A stretch of DNA of 64,000 bases from Centipeda noxia ATCC 43541 (GCF_000160555.1 NZ_GG749281.1:225955-289954); one strand, 5' to 3'. Counted from the first letter of the stretch, positions 15,331 through 23,956 are shown. Notes: generated by a model from the letters alone, not told the origin. Made by a program: numbers and translations.

Positions 15331-15500
15331 CGCGGCGCCTCCTTCTCGCCCCGCATCATGACCGTGCGCCCGAGAAAGCCGATCAGCCCCGAGGCGATGT
15401 TGCTCGTCAGCTCCGCGCTCCCATAGAAGACGGACAGGATCGCAACGACGACGAGCCCTGTCCCGACCATCCAGTCCACGCGCGGCAGATAGTTTCGCAT
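15327..15500 (-). CDS. Small membrane protein, probable holin-like partner of the endolysin
   Basis: The 57-residue protein has one clear membrane segment (MVGTGLVVVAILSVFYG), a second weaker one (SNIASGLIGFLG), and a charged tail (RGEKEAPR). The start at 15500 has AAAGGAG 7 nt upstream. It overlaps the amidase start by 4 bp. Size, topology and coupling fit a holin, but no family is recognised with certainty. Confidence 0.6.
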   Translation of the reverse strand: MRNYLPRVDWMVGTGLVVVAILSVFYGSAELTSNIASGLIGFLGRTVMMRGEKEAPR

Positions 15501-15506
15501 AAAAAT

Positions 15507-15571
15507 TCTCCTTTCCGATCTTACAGATGTTCCTTCCATAGAAGTAACTGCTGCAAAGATCGAAAAGGAGA
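15507..15571. repeat. Imperfect inverted repeat upstream of the lysis pair
   Basis: Arms TCTCCTTTCCGATCTT (15507-15522) and AAGATCG-AAAAGGAGA (15556-15571) pair with one mismatch around 33 nt. The left arm contains the ribosome-binding site of the holin-like gene, so a hairpin in its leader would sequester it. Confidence 0.5.
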
Positions 15572-15596
15572 GGTTTGTTTGACCGTTGGAAGTGCC

Positions 15597-16940
15597 CTAC
15601 TTTTTCATCTTCTCCAGATATGTCCGCGTCTCACGCACTACGATGCCCGAGAGCGCGATGAGGGCGATGAGGTTCGGGATGGCCATGAGGCCGTTGACGA
15701 TATCCGCGAGTACCCAGATCGCCTCGAGCTTCAGGAACGCGCCGCATGCGATGAGCGCAATGAACACGAGCCGGTACGGCAGGATCGCGCGCATGCCCGC
15801 CAGATACAGCACGGCGCGCTCGCCGTAGTAATTCCAGCCGAGGATGGTCGTAAAGGCAAACAGCGCGAGCGAGACGGTGAGCAATGCTCCGCCGATCGAG
15901 CCGTAAAGGCTCGTAAACGCCGCGCCCGTCATCGCCGCGCCCGCCGCATCGCCGTGCCATGCACCCGTGAGGACGAGCACCAGCCCTGTCATGGAGCAGA
16001 TGATGATCGTGTCGATGAATGTCCCCGTCATGGAGATGAGTCCCTGCTCGGCCGGCTCCTTCGTCTTTGCCGCCGCCGCCGCGATCGGCGCAGAGCCGAG
16101 ACCCGACTCGTTCGAGAACACGCCGCGCGCAATGCCGTTCTTCATCGCCATCATCACGGTCGAGCCGGCAAATCCGCCCGCCGCCGCTGTGCCCGTGAAT
16201 GCACTGTCCAGGATGAGCGCGATCGCCGCGGGGATCTCGGAGAGGTGCATGAGGATGATCCCTGCACAGATGACAATGTAGAGTACGGCCATAAAGGGAA
16301 TGATGCGCGCGGAAACGTGAGCGATGCTCCTCAGCCCGCCGATCGTGATCGCCGCGATGAGCGCCGTGAGCACGAGGTCGGTTGCGATGCGCGGAACGCC
16401 GAAGGACAGCTCCACCGAGTCGACGATGGCATTGACCTGCGGGAACGTGCCGATGCCGAAGAACGCAACGAGTACCGTCGCCGCTGCGAAGAACGTCGCA
16501 AGCGGACGGTATTTCTCCCCCATGCCGTGCCGGATGTAGTACATCGGGCCGCCCGCGATCTCGCCGCGCTCGTCCGTCGTGCGGTATTTCACCGCGAGCA
16601 GACCCTCGGCATACTTCGTCGCCATGCCGAAGAACGCCGCCATCCACATCCAGAAGATCGCGCCGGGGCCGCCGACCTTGACCGCGGTCGCAACGCCGAC
16701 GATGTTGCCCGTGCCGATCGTCGCGGCAAGTGCGACGCACAGCGCTTTAAAGCTCGAGATGTCGCCTTCGCCGTGATTCTTTGCGCGCAGGATCAGCGCG
16801 AGTGCACGCGGCAGATGCACGACCTGGATGAGCGAGAGCCGGATGGTCAGCAGGATGCCCGTCCCGACGAGCAGCGTGATGAGCGGCACGCCCCAGAGGA
16901 ACGAGTCGACCGCGTTCAGCATGGGGAGAAATGATTCCAT
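15597..16940 (-). CDS. Alanine/glycine:cation symporter (AGCS family)
   Basis: The 447-residue inner-membrane transporter has family motifs. GTGNIVGVATAVKVGGPGAIFWMW is at about residues 75-100, with the helix-breaking GTGNI. GEIAGGPMYYIRHGMG, NESGLGSAPIAAAAAKT and the C-terminal ALFAFTTILGWNYYGERA also match. It imports alanine or glycine with sodium or protons. The start at 16940 has GGAGG 7 nt upstream; an ATG two codons earlier is too close. Monocistronic. Confidence 0.92.
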   Translation of the reverse strand: MESFLPMLNAVDSFLWGVPLITLLVGTGILLTIRLSLIQVVHLPRALALILRAKNHGEGDISSFKALCVALAATIGTGNIVGVATAVKVGGPGAIFWMWMAAFFGMATKYAEGLLAVKYRTTDERGEIAGGPMYYIRHGMGEKYRPLATFFAAATVLVAFFGIGTFPQVNAIVDSVELSFGVPRIATDLVLTALIAAITIGGLRSIAHVSARIIPFMAVLYIVICAGIILMHLSEIPAAIALILDSAFTGTAAAGGFAGSTVMMAMKNGIARGVFSNESGLGSAPIAAAAAKTKEPAEQGLISMTGTFIDTIIICSMTGLVLVLTGAWHGDAAGAAMTGAAFTSLYGSIGGALLTVSLALFAFTTILGWNYYGERAVLYLAGMRAILPYRLVFIALIACGAFLKLEAIWVLADIVNGLMAIPNLIALIALSGIVVRETRTYLEKMKK

Positions 16941-17118
16941 ATCCATACCTCCAATTAAGATAAAATTTTCAAAAATGAAAATATGCGGGTATTTTACCAT
17001 GATAAAGCATGAAAAGTCCATGTATACATGAAGGATCCGCATTTTATTTTACACGCGCGTCAAAATGCAGTACAATGAGCCATCGGATCAAAACGGACAG
17101 AGAGAGGTTGTGAAGGTC

Positions 17119-17835
17119 ATGCCGGGCATCGGAATTCTTGCGAACGCAGCCGCCGTCATGCTCGGAGGAATCTTGGGGCTCGGCTGCGGCCGCCTCATCA
17201 CCGAGCGCTTTCAAAAGACGATCATGAGCGCCTGCGGTCTCTGCGTGATCTTCCTCGGTCTCGGCGGAGCGCTCCGCGAGATGCTCCGGATCGGGGCGGA
17301 CGGGCAGCTCGTCTTCGTCGGCGTCAACATGATGCTCGCCAGTCTCATCGGCGGTGCAATCATCGGCGAAATCCTCAACATCGAGGACCGCATGACGGCG
17401 TTCGGCGCATGGCTGAAACGCGTCTCGGGCAGCAGCGGCGATGCGCATTTCATCGACGGGTTTGTCAGCGCGTCGCTGACCCTCTGCGTCGGCGCGATGG
17501 CCGTCATCGGCGCGGTGAGCGACCGCCTGCTTGCCGACCCGTCCATCCTCTTCGCCAAGAGCGTCCTCGACGGCATCGTCGTCATGCTGCTCACCGCGGC
17601 ACTCGGGCGGGGCTGCATTTTCTCCGCGCTCTCGGTCGGCATCTTCGAGGGGGCGATCTTCCTCGCCGCCGGCGCGATCGAGCCGATCATGACCCCCGCC
17701 GCGCTCCAGAACCTCAGCTACGTCGGCAGTATCCTCATCTTCTGCGTCGGCACGAACCTCTTCGGCCTGCCGTACATCCGCGTCGCAAATTTTCTCCCCA
17801 CCCTTGTAATCGCTGTCCTCTGGGGTGCGGCGTAG
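17119..17835 (+). CDS. DUF554 family membrane protein (YqgA/YdfK-like)
   Basis: The 238-residue polytopic protein carries DUF554 hallmarks: GILANAAAVMLGGILGLGCGRL at the start, VNMMLASLIGGAIIGEILNIE in the middle, and FIDGFVSASLTLCVGAMAVIGAVSDR. The start is chosen at MPGIG, where homologues begin. Family members are inner-membrane proteins of unknown transport function. A terminator follows within 30 bp. Confidence 0.88.
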   Translation: MPGIGILANAAAVMLGGILGLGCGRLITERFQKTIMSACGLCVIFLGLGGALREMLRIGADGQLVFVGVNMMLASLIGGAIIGEILNIEDRMTAFGAWLKRVSGSSGDAHFIDGFVSASLTLCVGAMAVIGAVSDRLLADPSILFAKSVLDGIVVMLLTAALGRGCIFSALSVGIFEGAIFLAAGAIEPIMTPAALQNLSYVGSILIFCVGTNLFGLPYIRVANFLPTLVIAVLWGAA

Positions 17836-17863
17836 CTTCTCATAGACCCAGAACTCTGCTGTA

Positions 17864-17911
17864 CCATAGAAATGGGGCGGATGCGCAAAGCATTCGCCCC
17901 ATTTTTCTATG
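17864..17911. terminator. Bidirectional terminator between DUF554 and Fic genes
   Basis: GGGGCGGATGC pairs with GCATTCGCCCC (one G-T) around GCAAA, extended by CATAGAAAT/ATTTTTCTATG. It sits between the converging stops at 17835 and 17938. Confidence 0.85.
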
Positions 17912-17937
17912 AAGTTCATACACGTTTCGTCTGTGCA

Positions 17938-19143
17938 TCAAGCAAATGCGTCCAAACACAGCATGTAGTGATACGGACGGCTGCTCCGATGCTGAATCAT
18001 ATGCTCTTCGGGAATCGATTTCAGCTTTGCATAGACCGTTGTCTCTGTCTGATCAAGGGCCTCCGCAATCTCGGCAACCGTCGCCCCGACATCCGAGAAC
18101 ACCGCCGCCTGGAGCAGGATATCATACACATTGCGCAGCTTCTTATCATGCACCGCGTTCATCACACGGCCATGGTACGCCCGATAGCGCCGAAGGCGGT
18201 CATCCAGCGCATCCCCCGTAAAGCGGACCGCCTCATAGATAAAGCGGAGCGTTCCGATGATAAACGGCGTCAGATCGCCCCTGTTAAACTCGGATGTGGT
18301 ATCGGCGAACAGCTTATAGTAGCCCTTGCGGCGCTTCTTGATGAGCAGCGACAGCTGGAATGCGATGGTCGGATGAAGTTCACGCGCGAGAAAATATGTT
18401 GTGATGAAGCGCGACATGCGCCCGTTGCCGTCATAGAACGGATGAATATAGCCAAAGAGATAGTGAAACACAGCAATGCGGAACAGGAGCGGCATGCTCT
18501 CCTCGTGCAGGAGTGCAAGCGCATATCCCATCTCGTGCATGATCTTTTTCTCGGGATAGCTGCCGCGGTGAATGACCTTTTGCGACGGCGATACAATGTC
18601 AACGGAGCCCTTGCGGAACAGCTGTCCATCCGGGAGATTCGCCGGGTCATCGCGGCGGATCTCATCGGCGATAAAGCTGTCAAAGAGAGCGCGCACATCT
18701 GCCGCTGTGTCCAGGGGAATCTCCTCGCCCTGCAAAATCCGTGCGTATTTATTGACCACGCCGCCGAGCCGCATGCGCACGCGATCTGCCGGTGCCGTCT
18801 CCATCGCCGCGCGTATCTCGCGCTTCGTGCTGTGCACGCCCTCGATCGCATTCGTCGCCAGAATCTCCTCCACCATACAGGTGTGCAGGAACTGCTCAAT
18901 GCCCGCTTTCGGAATATGTCCGATCATCCCAAGAAGCGTCGTAAAATCCCGTCCGATCGCCTCCTGCAGGAGAGCAAGCTCCTCCGTATAGCAGTAGAAG
19001 GCCGGATAGGACTGTGCTCGTCCATACTCCTGCAGCGCGATGGGAAGGTGCCGCGTCATCGGACTATTGCGGCGCTGCCGGTGTTCCTCTGCCCATCGCG
19101 CAGCATTCTTGCGGTAAAGAAGAACGAGACTTTCATATGCCAT
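17938..19143 (-). CDS. Fic family protein (class II, with C-terminal HTH)
   Basis: The 401-residue protein has the catalytic HPFYDGNGR loop at residues 234-242, with His and the full HxFx(D/E)GNGR motif intact. The inhibitory motif (S/T)xxxE(G/N) precedes it as TNAIEG at residues 97-102, which defines class II autoinhibited Fic. A C-terminal winged-helix region (about residues 330-390: VGATVAEIAEALDQTETTVYAKLKSI) could bind DNA. It likely transfers AMP to, or removes it from, a protein target. The target is unknown and no antitoxin gene is adjacent. A series of AT-rich repeats precedes it. Confidence 0.9.
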   Translation of the reverse strand: MAYESLVLLYRKNAARWAEEHRQRRNSPMTRHLPIALQEYGRAQSYPAFYCYTEELALLQEAIGRDFTTLLGMIGHIPKAGIEQFLHTCMVEEILATNAIEGVHSTKREIRAAMETAPADRVRMRLGGVVNKYARILQGEEIPLDTAADVRALFDSFIADEIRRDDPANLPDGQLFRKGSVDIVSPSQKVIHRGSYPEKKIMHEMGYALALLHEESMPLLFRIAVFHYLFGYIHPFYDGNGRMSRFITTYFLARELHPTIAFQLSLLIKKRRKGYYKLFADTTSEFNRGDLTPFIIGTLRFIYEAVRFTGDALDDRLRRYRAYHGRVMNAVHDKKLRNVYDILLQAAVFSDVGATVAEIAEALDQTETTVYAKLKSIPEEHMIQHRSSRPYHYMLCLDAFA

Positions 19144-19166
19144 CGCGGTGTACCCCCAAAAATTGT

Positions 19167-19263
19167 GTTTTTTATAGATGGAAAAATCGAGTTATAAAAA
19201 ACTTCATTTTTTTATACGTAAATCATATGAAATATAAAAAACAGCGTTTTTTTATATTTCATA
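19167..19263. repeat. Cluster of GTTTTTTATA / TATAAAAAAC boxes upstream of fic
   Basis: Exact copies lie at 19167-19176 (GTTTTTTATA) and, inverted, at 19193-19202 and 19233-19242 (TATAAAAAAC). Near copies lie at 19207-19216 and 19246-19256. The outer part folds as one long inverted repeat: TATGAAATATAAAAAA (19226-19241) against TTTTTTATATTTCATA, ending at 19263. This AT-rich block contrasts with the GC-rich surroundings and covers the fic promoter region. Confidence 0.65.
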
Positions 19264-19360
19264 GTATAGCCTTTTGCCGCCGCAGAATCAATCCATTTTT
19301 GCAGGAGCTTCGCGCCGCACAGCGAATACATAATAGAGATATATCGAGAGGAGGAGTCTC

Positions 19361-20743
19361 ATGTCCATATTGGCAGCCTACGCCGTTCCCCATCCGCCGC
19401 TGATCCTGCCGGAGATCGGGAAAGGCGAGGAGAAAAAAATACAGCTGACCGTGAATGCCTATGAGCGCGCAATGAAGGAGGCCGCCGCGCTGCAGCCAGA
19501 TACGGTGATCGTCGCGAGTCCGCACACGGTCATGTACGCCGACTACTTTCACATCGCGCCGGGCGAGGAGGCATCGGGCAGCTTTGCGCAGTTCGGCGCG
19601 CCTGAGGTCACGGTCGAGGCGCACTATGACGCAGTGCTCGCCAAGGAGATCGAGATGGAGGCAGGAGCCGAAGGCATCGCAGCGGGGCCCGTCGGGGGAC
19701 GCAACGCCGCGCTCGATCACGGCGTCATGATTCCGCTCCGCTTCCTGCACGCGCATACGCGGGAGTTCCGCCTCGTGCGCGTCGGCATCTCCGGGCTCTC
19801 CCCGCTCGCACACTACAATTTCGGCAAATGCATCGCGCGCGCCGCGGAAACGCTCGGACGGCGCGCCGTCTTCATCGCGAGCGGCGACCTCTCGCACAAG
19901 CTCACGCCCGAGGGTCCCTACGGCTTTGCACCAGAGGGGCCGCGCTTTGACAAGGCATGCATGAAGCACCTCGAGGAGGGCGACTTCCTGAAGCTCCTGC
20001 GCATGGACCCCGCGCTCTATCAGCCGGCGGCGGAATGCGGTCTGCGCACGTTCTGGATGATGGCGGGCGCGCTCGATGCGAAGACGCTGAAGATCAAGAA
20101 GCTCTCCTACCAGGGACCGTTCGGCGTCGGCTACGGTGTCGTCTCGCTGCGGGTGACGCGCGAGGACCCGCGCCGCAGCTTTGCCGAACGCTACGAGATG
20201 CTCGAGCAGCGTTCGATGGAGGAGCGGCGCGCCGCCGAGGACGACTTTGTGCGGCTCGCGCGCAGTGCCGTCGAGGCGATTGTCACCGCAGGAGAGCCCG
20301 CCCCGCTCCCATCCGAACTCCCACCTGAGATGACGGAGCGCGCCGGCGTTTTCGTCTCGCTGAAAAAGGACGGCGCGCTGCGCGGCTGCATCGGAACATT
20401 CGATCCGACGGCAAAGAACATCGCTGCGGAGATTCTGCAGAATGCCGCAAGCGCCGCCCTGCGCGACCCGCGGTTCCCGCCCGTACAGGAGGAGGAGCTG
20501 CCCGCCCTCGTGTACAGCGTCGATGTGCTCACGGAGCCGGAGCTGGTCAGCGGCGCAGACGATCTCGACGCAAAGCGCTACGGCGTCATCGTCGAGTACC
20601 GCGCGCGCAAGGGTCTGCTCCTGCCCGACCTCGACGGGGTGAATACAGTCGAGGAGCAGCTGCGCATTGCACGTCAAAAGGGAGGAATCCCCGCCGATGC
20701 GCCGATCCGCATCTGGCGCTTTACCGTCGAGCGGCACTGCTGA
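19361..20743 (+). CDS. AmmeMemoRadiSam protein: MEMO/LigB-like domain fused to AMMECR1 domain
   Basis: The 460-residue fusion has two parts. Residues about 1-265 are a MEMO/class III extradiol dioxygenase-like domain (AYAVPHPPLILPEIGKGEEKK; SPHTVMYADYFHIAP; LDHGVMIPLRFL; FIASGDLSHKL, with the metal-site His residues). Residues about 280-458 are AMMECR1 (GVFVSLKKDGALRGCIGTF; AALRDPRFPPVQEEEL; DGVNTVEEQLRIARQKGGI). These are system components B and A. The radical SAM component starts 1 nt after its stop. The three parts are conserved together from bacteria to archaea. The substrate they modify is not settled to my knowledge. Confidence 0.9.
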   Translation: MSILAAYAVPHPPLILPEIGKGEEKKIQLTVNAYERAMKEAAALQPDTVIVASPHTVMYADYFHIAPGEEASGSFAQFGAPEVTVEAHYDAVLAKEIEMEAGAEGIAAGPVGGRNAALDHGVMIPLRFLHAHTREFRLVRVGISGLSPLAHYNFGKCIARAAETLGRRAVFIASGDLSHKLTPEGPYGFAPEGPRFDKACMKHLEEGDFLKLLRMDPALYQPAAECGLRTFWMMAGALDAKTLKIKKLSYQGPFGVGYGVVSLRVTREDPRRSFAERYEMLEQRSMEERRAAEDDFVRLARSAVEAIVTAGEPAPLPSELPPEMTERAGVFVSLKKDGALRGCIGTFDPTAKNIAAEILQNAASAALRDPRFPPVQEEELPALVYSVDVLTEPELVSGADDLDAKRYGVIVEYRARKGLLLPDLDGVNTVEEQLRIARQKGGIPADAPIRIWRFTVERHC

Positions 20744-20744
20744 G

Positions 20745-21635
20745 ATGAGCACCGCAGCCGCATATCGAGATGATTCCGCGCAGATCTCCCTGCGCAGCGG
20801 AGATGACCGCGCCGTCTGCGGTCTCTGCCCCCATGCCTGCCGCCTGAGCCCGGGCGAGATGGGATTCTGCCGCACGCGCGCGAACCGCGCGGGTACGATC
20901 CGCCCGCTGAACTACGGCCGCTTTACCTCGCTCGCGCTCGACCCGATCGAGAAGAAGCCGCTGTACCATTTTCACCCCGGCAGCTTCATCCTCTCCGTCG
21001 GCAGTTTCGGCTGCAATCTCGCCTGCCCCTTCTGCCAGAACGCCTCCATCGCAACGGCAGACACATCGGCTGCAACGGAGGACATCACACCTGCGCGCCT
21101 TTCCGCGCTCGCGGGGGAACTCAGCCGCCGCGCCCCCGGCAACATCGGCGTCGCATTCACCTACAACGAGCCGCTGCTGAGCTTCGAGTACATCATGGAC
21201 GCAGCCCCCCTCCTGCACGCGGCGAATCTTGCGGTCGTCCTCGTCACGAACGGCACGATCTGCGCCGCGCCGCGCGCGCGTCTCCTGCCGCACGTCGATG
21301 CGATGAATATTGACCTCAAGGGCTGGCAGGAGGATTTCTACCGCTGGGTCGGCGGCGATCTCGGGACGGTCCGGGAGACGATCGAACATGCCGTCACGCA
21401 CGGCGTACACGTCGAGGTGACGACCCTCATCATCCCCGGCAGGAACGACAGCGCGGCTGACATGGATGCCGAGGCGCGCTGGCTCGCCTCCCTCTCCCCC
21501 GAGATTCCTCTGCACATCAGCCGCTATTTCCCGCGCCACCGCGTAAGCACTCCACCGACGCCCATCGCGTCGATCGACCGCCTTGCGGAAATCGCCCGCC
21601 GCCATCTGCGCCATGTACACCGCGGGAATTGCTGA
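20745..21635 (+). CDS. AmmeMemoRadiSam system radical SAM enzyme
   Basis: The 296-residue protein has an N-terminal CGLCPHACRLSPGEMGFCRTR cysteine segment (possible extra metal site) and the radical SAM cluster motif CNLACPFC at about residues 89-96. SAM-binding blocks GVAFTYNEPLLSFEY and VLVTNGT follow. AMNIDLKGWQEDFYRWVGG is typical of the AmrS/PflA-like branch. The ATG at 20745 is 1 nt after the upstream stop, so translation is coupled. It acts with the fused B-A protein on an unknown substrate. Confidence 0.9.
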   Translation: MSTAAAYRDDSAQISLRSGDDRAVCGLCPHACRLSPGEMGFCRTRANRAGTIRPLNYGRFTSLALDPIEKKPLYHFHPGSFILSVGSFGCNLACPFCQNASIATADTSAATEDITPARLSALAGELSRRAPGNIGVAFTYNEPLLSFEYIMDAAPLLHAANLAVVLVTNGTICAAPRARLLPHVDAMNIDLKGWQEDFYRWVGGDLGTVRETIEHAVTHGVHVEVTTLIIPGRNDSAADMDAEARWLASLSPEIPLHISRYFPRHRVSTPPTPIASIDRLAEIARRHLRHVHRGNC

Positions 21636-21730
21636 GGGCAAACAGGAATATGGCTTTTTTTCGCGAATATCTATACTGAATAGAGTTTCACCTTTCTGCT
21701 CTGCAGATCGTCAAAGGAGATGTTGTCGGA

Positions 21731-23239
21731 ATGAACACAGGTAAAAATCTCTGGCTGCGCGGTGCTGTCGCCGCTGTATTATCCGCTGTCTTCCTGCTTT
21801 TGGGAAATACGGGACAGGGAATCTCGCTGCCCGTCGCAGAGGCGCAGGTCGCCGGGGCCAACGCCTCCGCACCGTTTGCCATTGTGCGGCAGGGCAAGAA
21901 GTGGGGCGCAGTCAACCCCTCGGGTGCCCTCGTCATCCCGGCGGAATACGATGAGATTGCATCCTACTCCGCCGACGCGGTCGCCGTCCGCCAGGGAAAG
22001 AGCTGGGGCATCGTCCGCCTCGACGGCTCGCTCGTCGTACCCGTCGCCTACAAGACCATACAGCCGCTCAGCAATGATATGATCGTCGTGCAGGATGCAA
22101 AGAACAATTACGGCGCATACAACACGGCAGGCAAACTGATCCTGCCGGCCGAATACCTCAGCATCAGTCCCTTCAACGATGATATTTCCTGTGTGCAGCG
22201 AAAGGATAAGAAATACGTTTTTTATCGGCAGGACGGCAGCTTGCTGACGGGCGATACATACCCCTTTGCGCAGCCCTTCTCCGAGGGGCTTGCGGCAGCA
22301 GCAGCGGAAAAGAAGCAGTTCGGCTACATTGACACAACAGGCGCAGAGGTCATTCCCTCTGCCTATGAGCTTGCGCAAAACTTTCAGGAGGGGCTTGCTC
22401 CCGTTATGTCGGGCGGCAAATGGGGCTTTATCGACAAGACGGGCAGTGTGGTCATCCCGCTGCAGATCCGTGCCAAATCCATCCGCGGCTTTTCCGAAGG
22501 GCTCGCGATGGTAAAGGAAAAGAAGTACTGGGCGTTCATCGACAAGACCGGCAAGAAGGTGATCGAGACGCGCTATGAGGATGTCGATCCGTTTAAGGAC
22601 GGGCTTGCCGAAGTGCGCCGTGAGGTGAAGTCGACGAACTTCATCGGCGCGGTTCTCAGTATCGCGGCGGCGACTGCGGGCCATATTATGTATGATCCGG
22701 TAATGCTGGACGATGAAAAGATCAAGCGCGGCTACATCGACCGCACGGGCGCGGAGGTTGTCTCGGCCAAAAACGATTACAACTCCACCTTCATGAACGG
22801 TGTCGCGCTCGTCCGCGTGAAGAACAAATGGGGCATCGTCGATCGGAAGGGCGCCTACGTCATCGAACCGAAGTACAAGGGCATTCACTTCTTCTATGAC
22901 GACCTCGCGGCAGTGCAGGACGGTGACAAGTGGGGCTTTGTCGGTCGTGATGGCGCAATGGTGATTGCACCGAAGTACGATGATGTGCACGACTTTACCG
23001 ATGGAATCGCCGCCGTGCGGCAGGGCTCAAAGAGCTTCTTCATCGACAAGACGGGGCGCGTCCCCTTCCTCCTCCCAAGCACGATCACGGATATCGGCAT
23101 GTTCATCTCGGGACTTGCCCCCGTGAAGATCGACGACAAGTGGGGCTTTATCGACAAGACCGGCACCATTGTCATCGCGCCCGCCTACGCCGAGGTGCGC
23201 ACGCACCAGTACGACACGGACAATCTGAATAGGCGCTGA
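21731..23239 (+). CDS. Secreted WG-repeat protein
   Basis: The 502-residue protein has a signal peptide or anchor (LRGAVAAVLSAVFLLLGNTG). About ten WG-type repeats of roughly 45 residues follow (core KWGAVNPSGALVIPAEYDEI, KWGFIDKTGSVVIP, KWGFVGRDGAMVIAPKYD). One unit at about residues 295-335 is interrupted by a hydrophobic insert (FIGAVLSIAAATAGHIMY). WG repeats form beta structures used for protein contacts at the cell surface, but no specific ligand can be inferred. Monocistronic with a strong terminator. Confidence 0.85.
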   Translation: MNTGKNLWLRGAVAAVLSAVFLLLGNTGQGISLPVAEAQVAGANASAPFAIVRQGKKWGAVNPSGALVIPAEYDEIASYSADAVAVRQGKSWGIVRLDGSLVVPVAYKTIQPLSNDMIVVQDAKNNYGAYNTAGKLILPAEYLSISPFNDDISCVQRKDKKYVFYRQDGSLLTGDTYPFAQPFSEGLAAAAAEKKQFGYIDTTGAEVIPSAYELAQNFQEGLAPVMSGGKWGFIDKTGSVVIPLQIRAKSIRGFSEGLAMVKEKKYWAFIDKTGKKVIETRYEDVDPFKDGLAEVRREVKSTNFIGAVLSIAAATAGHIMYDPVMLDDEKIKRGYIDRTGAEVVSAKNDYNSTFMNGVALVRVKNKWGIVDRKGAYVIEPKYKGIHFFYDDLAAVQDGDKWGFVGRDGAMVIAPKYDDVHDFTDGIAAVRQGSKSFFIDKTGRVPFLLPSTITDIGMFISGLAPVKIDDKWGFIDKTGTIVIAPAYAEVRTHQYDTDNLNRR

Positions 23240-23305
23240 TCAAGAAAGCAGCGTTCCGAATTTCATCCTGATCACGCAATCGGATCCATTGCATTGCACA
23301 CAAAT

Positions 23306-23347
23306 AACCCTCCGAGAACGGCATTTCTGCCGACCTCGGAGGGTTTT
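23306..23347 (+). terminator. Terminator of the WG-repeat gene
   Basis: An 11-bp perfect stem AACCCTCCGAG/CTCGGAGGGTT encloses a smaller ACGGCA...TGCCG hairpin and ends in TTTTT. Confidence 0.85.
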
Positions 23348-23363
23348 TGCCGTGATGAATCCG

Positions 23364-23771
23364 TCACAGCATCGCAGATGCGGCTGCGGCAGTCGCAGCA
23401 GAACTCTGCGCCGCGCGTGCCGCGAGCAGCGGATCCGCGCTCTGCTCATGTGCCTGCCGCTTCATCTTCTCGATGGTTTCGGAGACGAGCTCCTTGCCCT
23501 GCTCAGGGTGCGAGCCGCGCGTCACGATCTGGGAGACGAGCTTCGTCCCCTGGTAGATCTGCGTGATGACCGTACCGTCCGCGAGGATGCGCGTGATGAC
23601 GGTGTCGCCTACCTTCTCCGCCCAGTCACGTGCCTCTGCCGCCTTCATCTCTTTGAAGTTCTGCAGCACGCGCGCGAATGTGTCGGCGGTATCCTCCTTC
23701 GCGGGGACGGTGCGCCGCACAGACGCATCTGTACGTTGAATCGACGCGCCAAAGATTTTCTCGAGTTCCAT
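23364..23771 (-). CDS. 135-residue protein of unknown function, paralogue 1 (sigma-28-like promoter)
   Basis: The 135-residue protein begins MELEKIFGAS, has a helical N-half (TADTFARVLQNFKEMKAAEARDWAE), a beta-rich centre (VITRILADGTVITQIYQGTKLVSQIVTRG) and an Ala-rich tail ending in SAML. It is identical in length and about half identical in sequence to the next gene at 23957. No signal peptide is present. An AAGGGAGG-type RBS precedes the ATG. The upstream TAAG/CCGATAG boxes suggest expression with the flagellar or motility regulon. No known family is recognised. Confidence 0.8.
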   Translation of the reverse strand: MELEKIFGASIQRTDASVRRTVPAKEDTADTFARVLQNFKEMKAAEARDWAEKVGDTVITRILADGTVITQIYQGTKLVSQIVTRGSHPEQGKELVSETIEKMKRQAHEQSADPLLAARAAQSSAATAAAASAML

Positions 23772-23821
23772 TTCATTCCCTCCCTTCGCGCCTCCTGCAT
23801 GGGATTGCTGTCCTTACCTTT

Positions 23822-23849
23822 ACTATCGGAGGAATATGCCCGCCCTTAA
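23822..23849 (-). promoter_or_regulatory. Sigma-28 (FliA/SigD)-like promoter of paralogue 1
   Basis: On the minus strand TAAG and TCCGATAG are 14 nt apart, close to the motility consensus TAAA-N14/16-GCCGATAT. It is about 50 bp before the ATG. The same elements with the same spacing occur before paralogue 2. Confidence 0.55.
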
Positions 23850-23892
23850 CTTTTCTTAAAGGATCGCTTGATCCGTGCTTCCCTGCACATAC

Positions 23893-23934
23893 AAAAAGAC
23901 CTCTCACTCCATCCACAGTGTGAGAGGTCTTTTT
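23893..23934. terminator. Bidirectional terminator after paralogue 2
   Basis: A near-perfect stem (AAAAAGACCTCTCAC/GTGAGAGGTCTTTTT) lies 23 bp beyond the leftward stop at 23957. A-run and T-run flank it. Confidence 0.85.
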
Positions 23935-23956
23935 GGCTGCCGACTCTATTTCATCG

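Noticed and set aside
14682-16934. A 750-codon plus-strand open frame over the amidase and the AGCS symporter
   Set aside because: Its composition is extreme (Arg, His, Pro) and it covers clear genes on the other strand.
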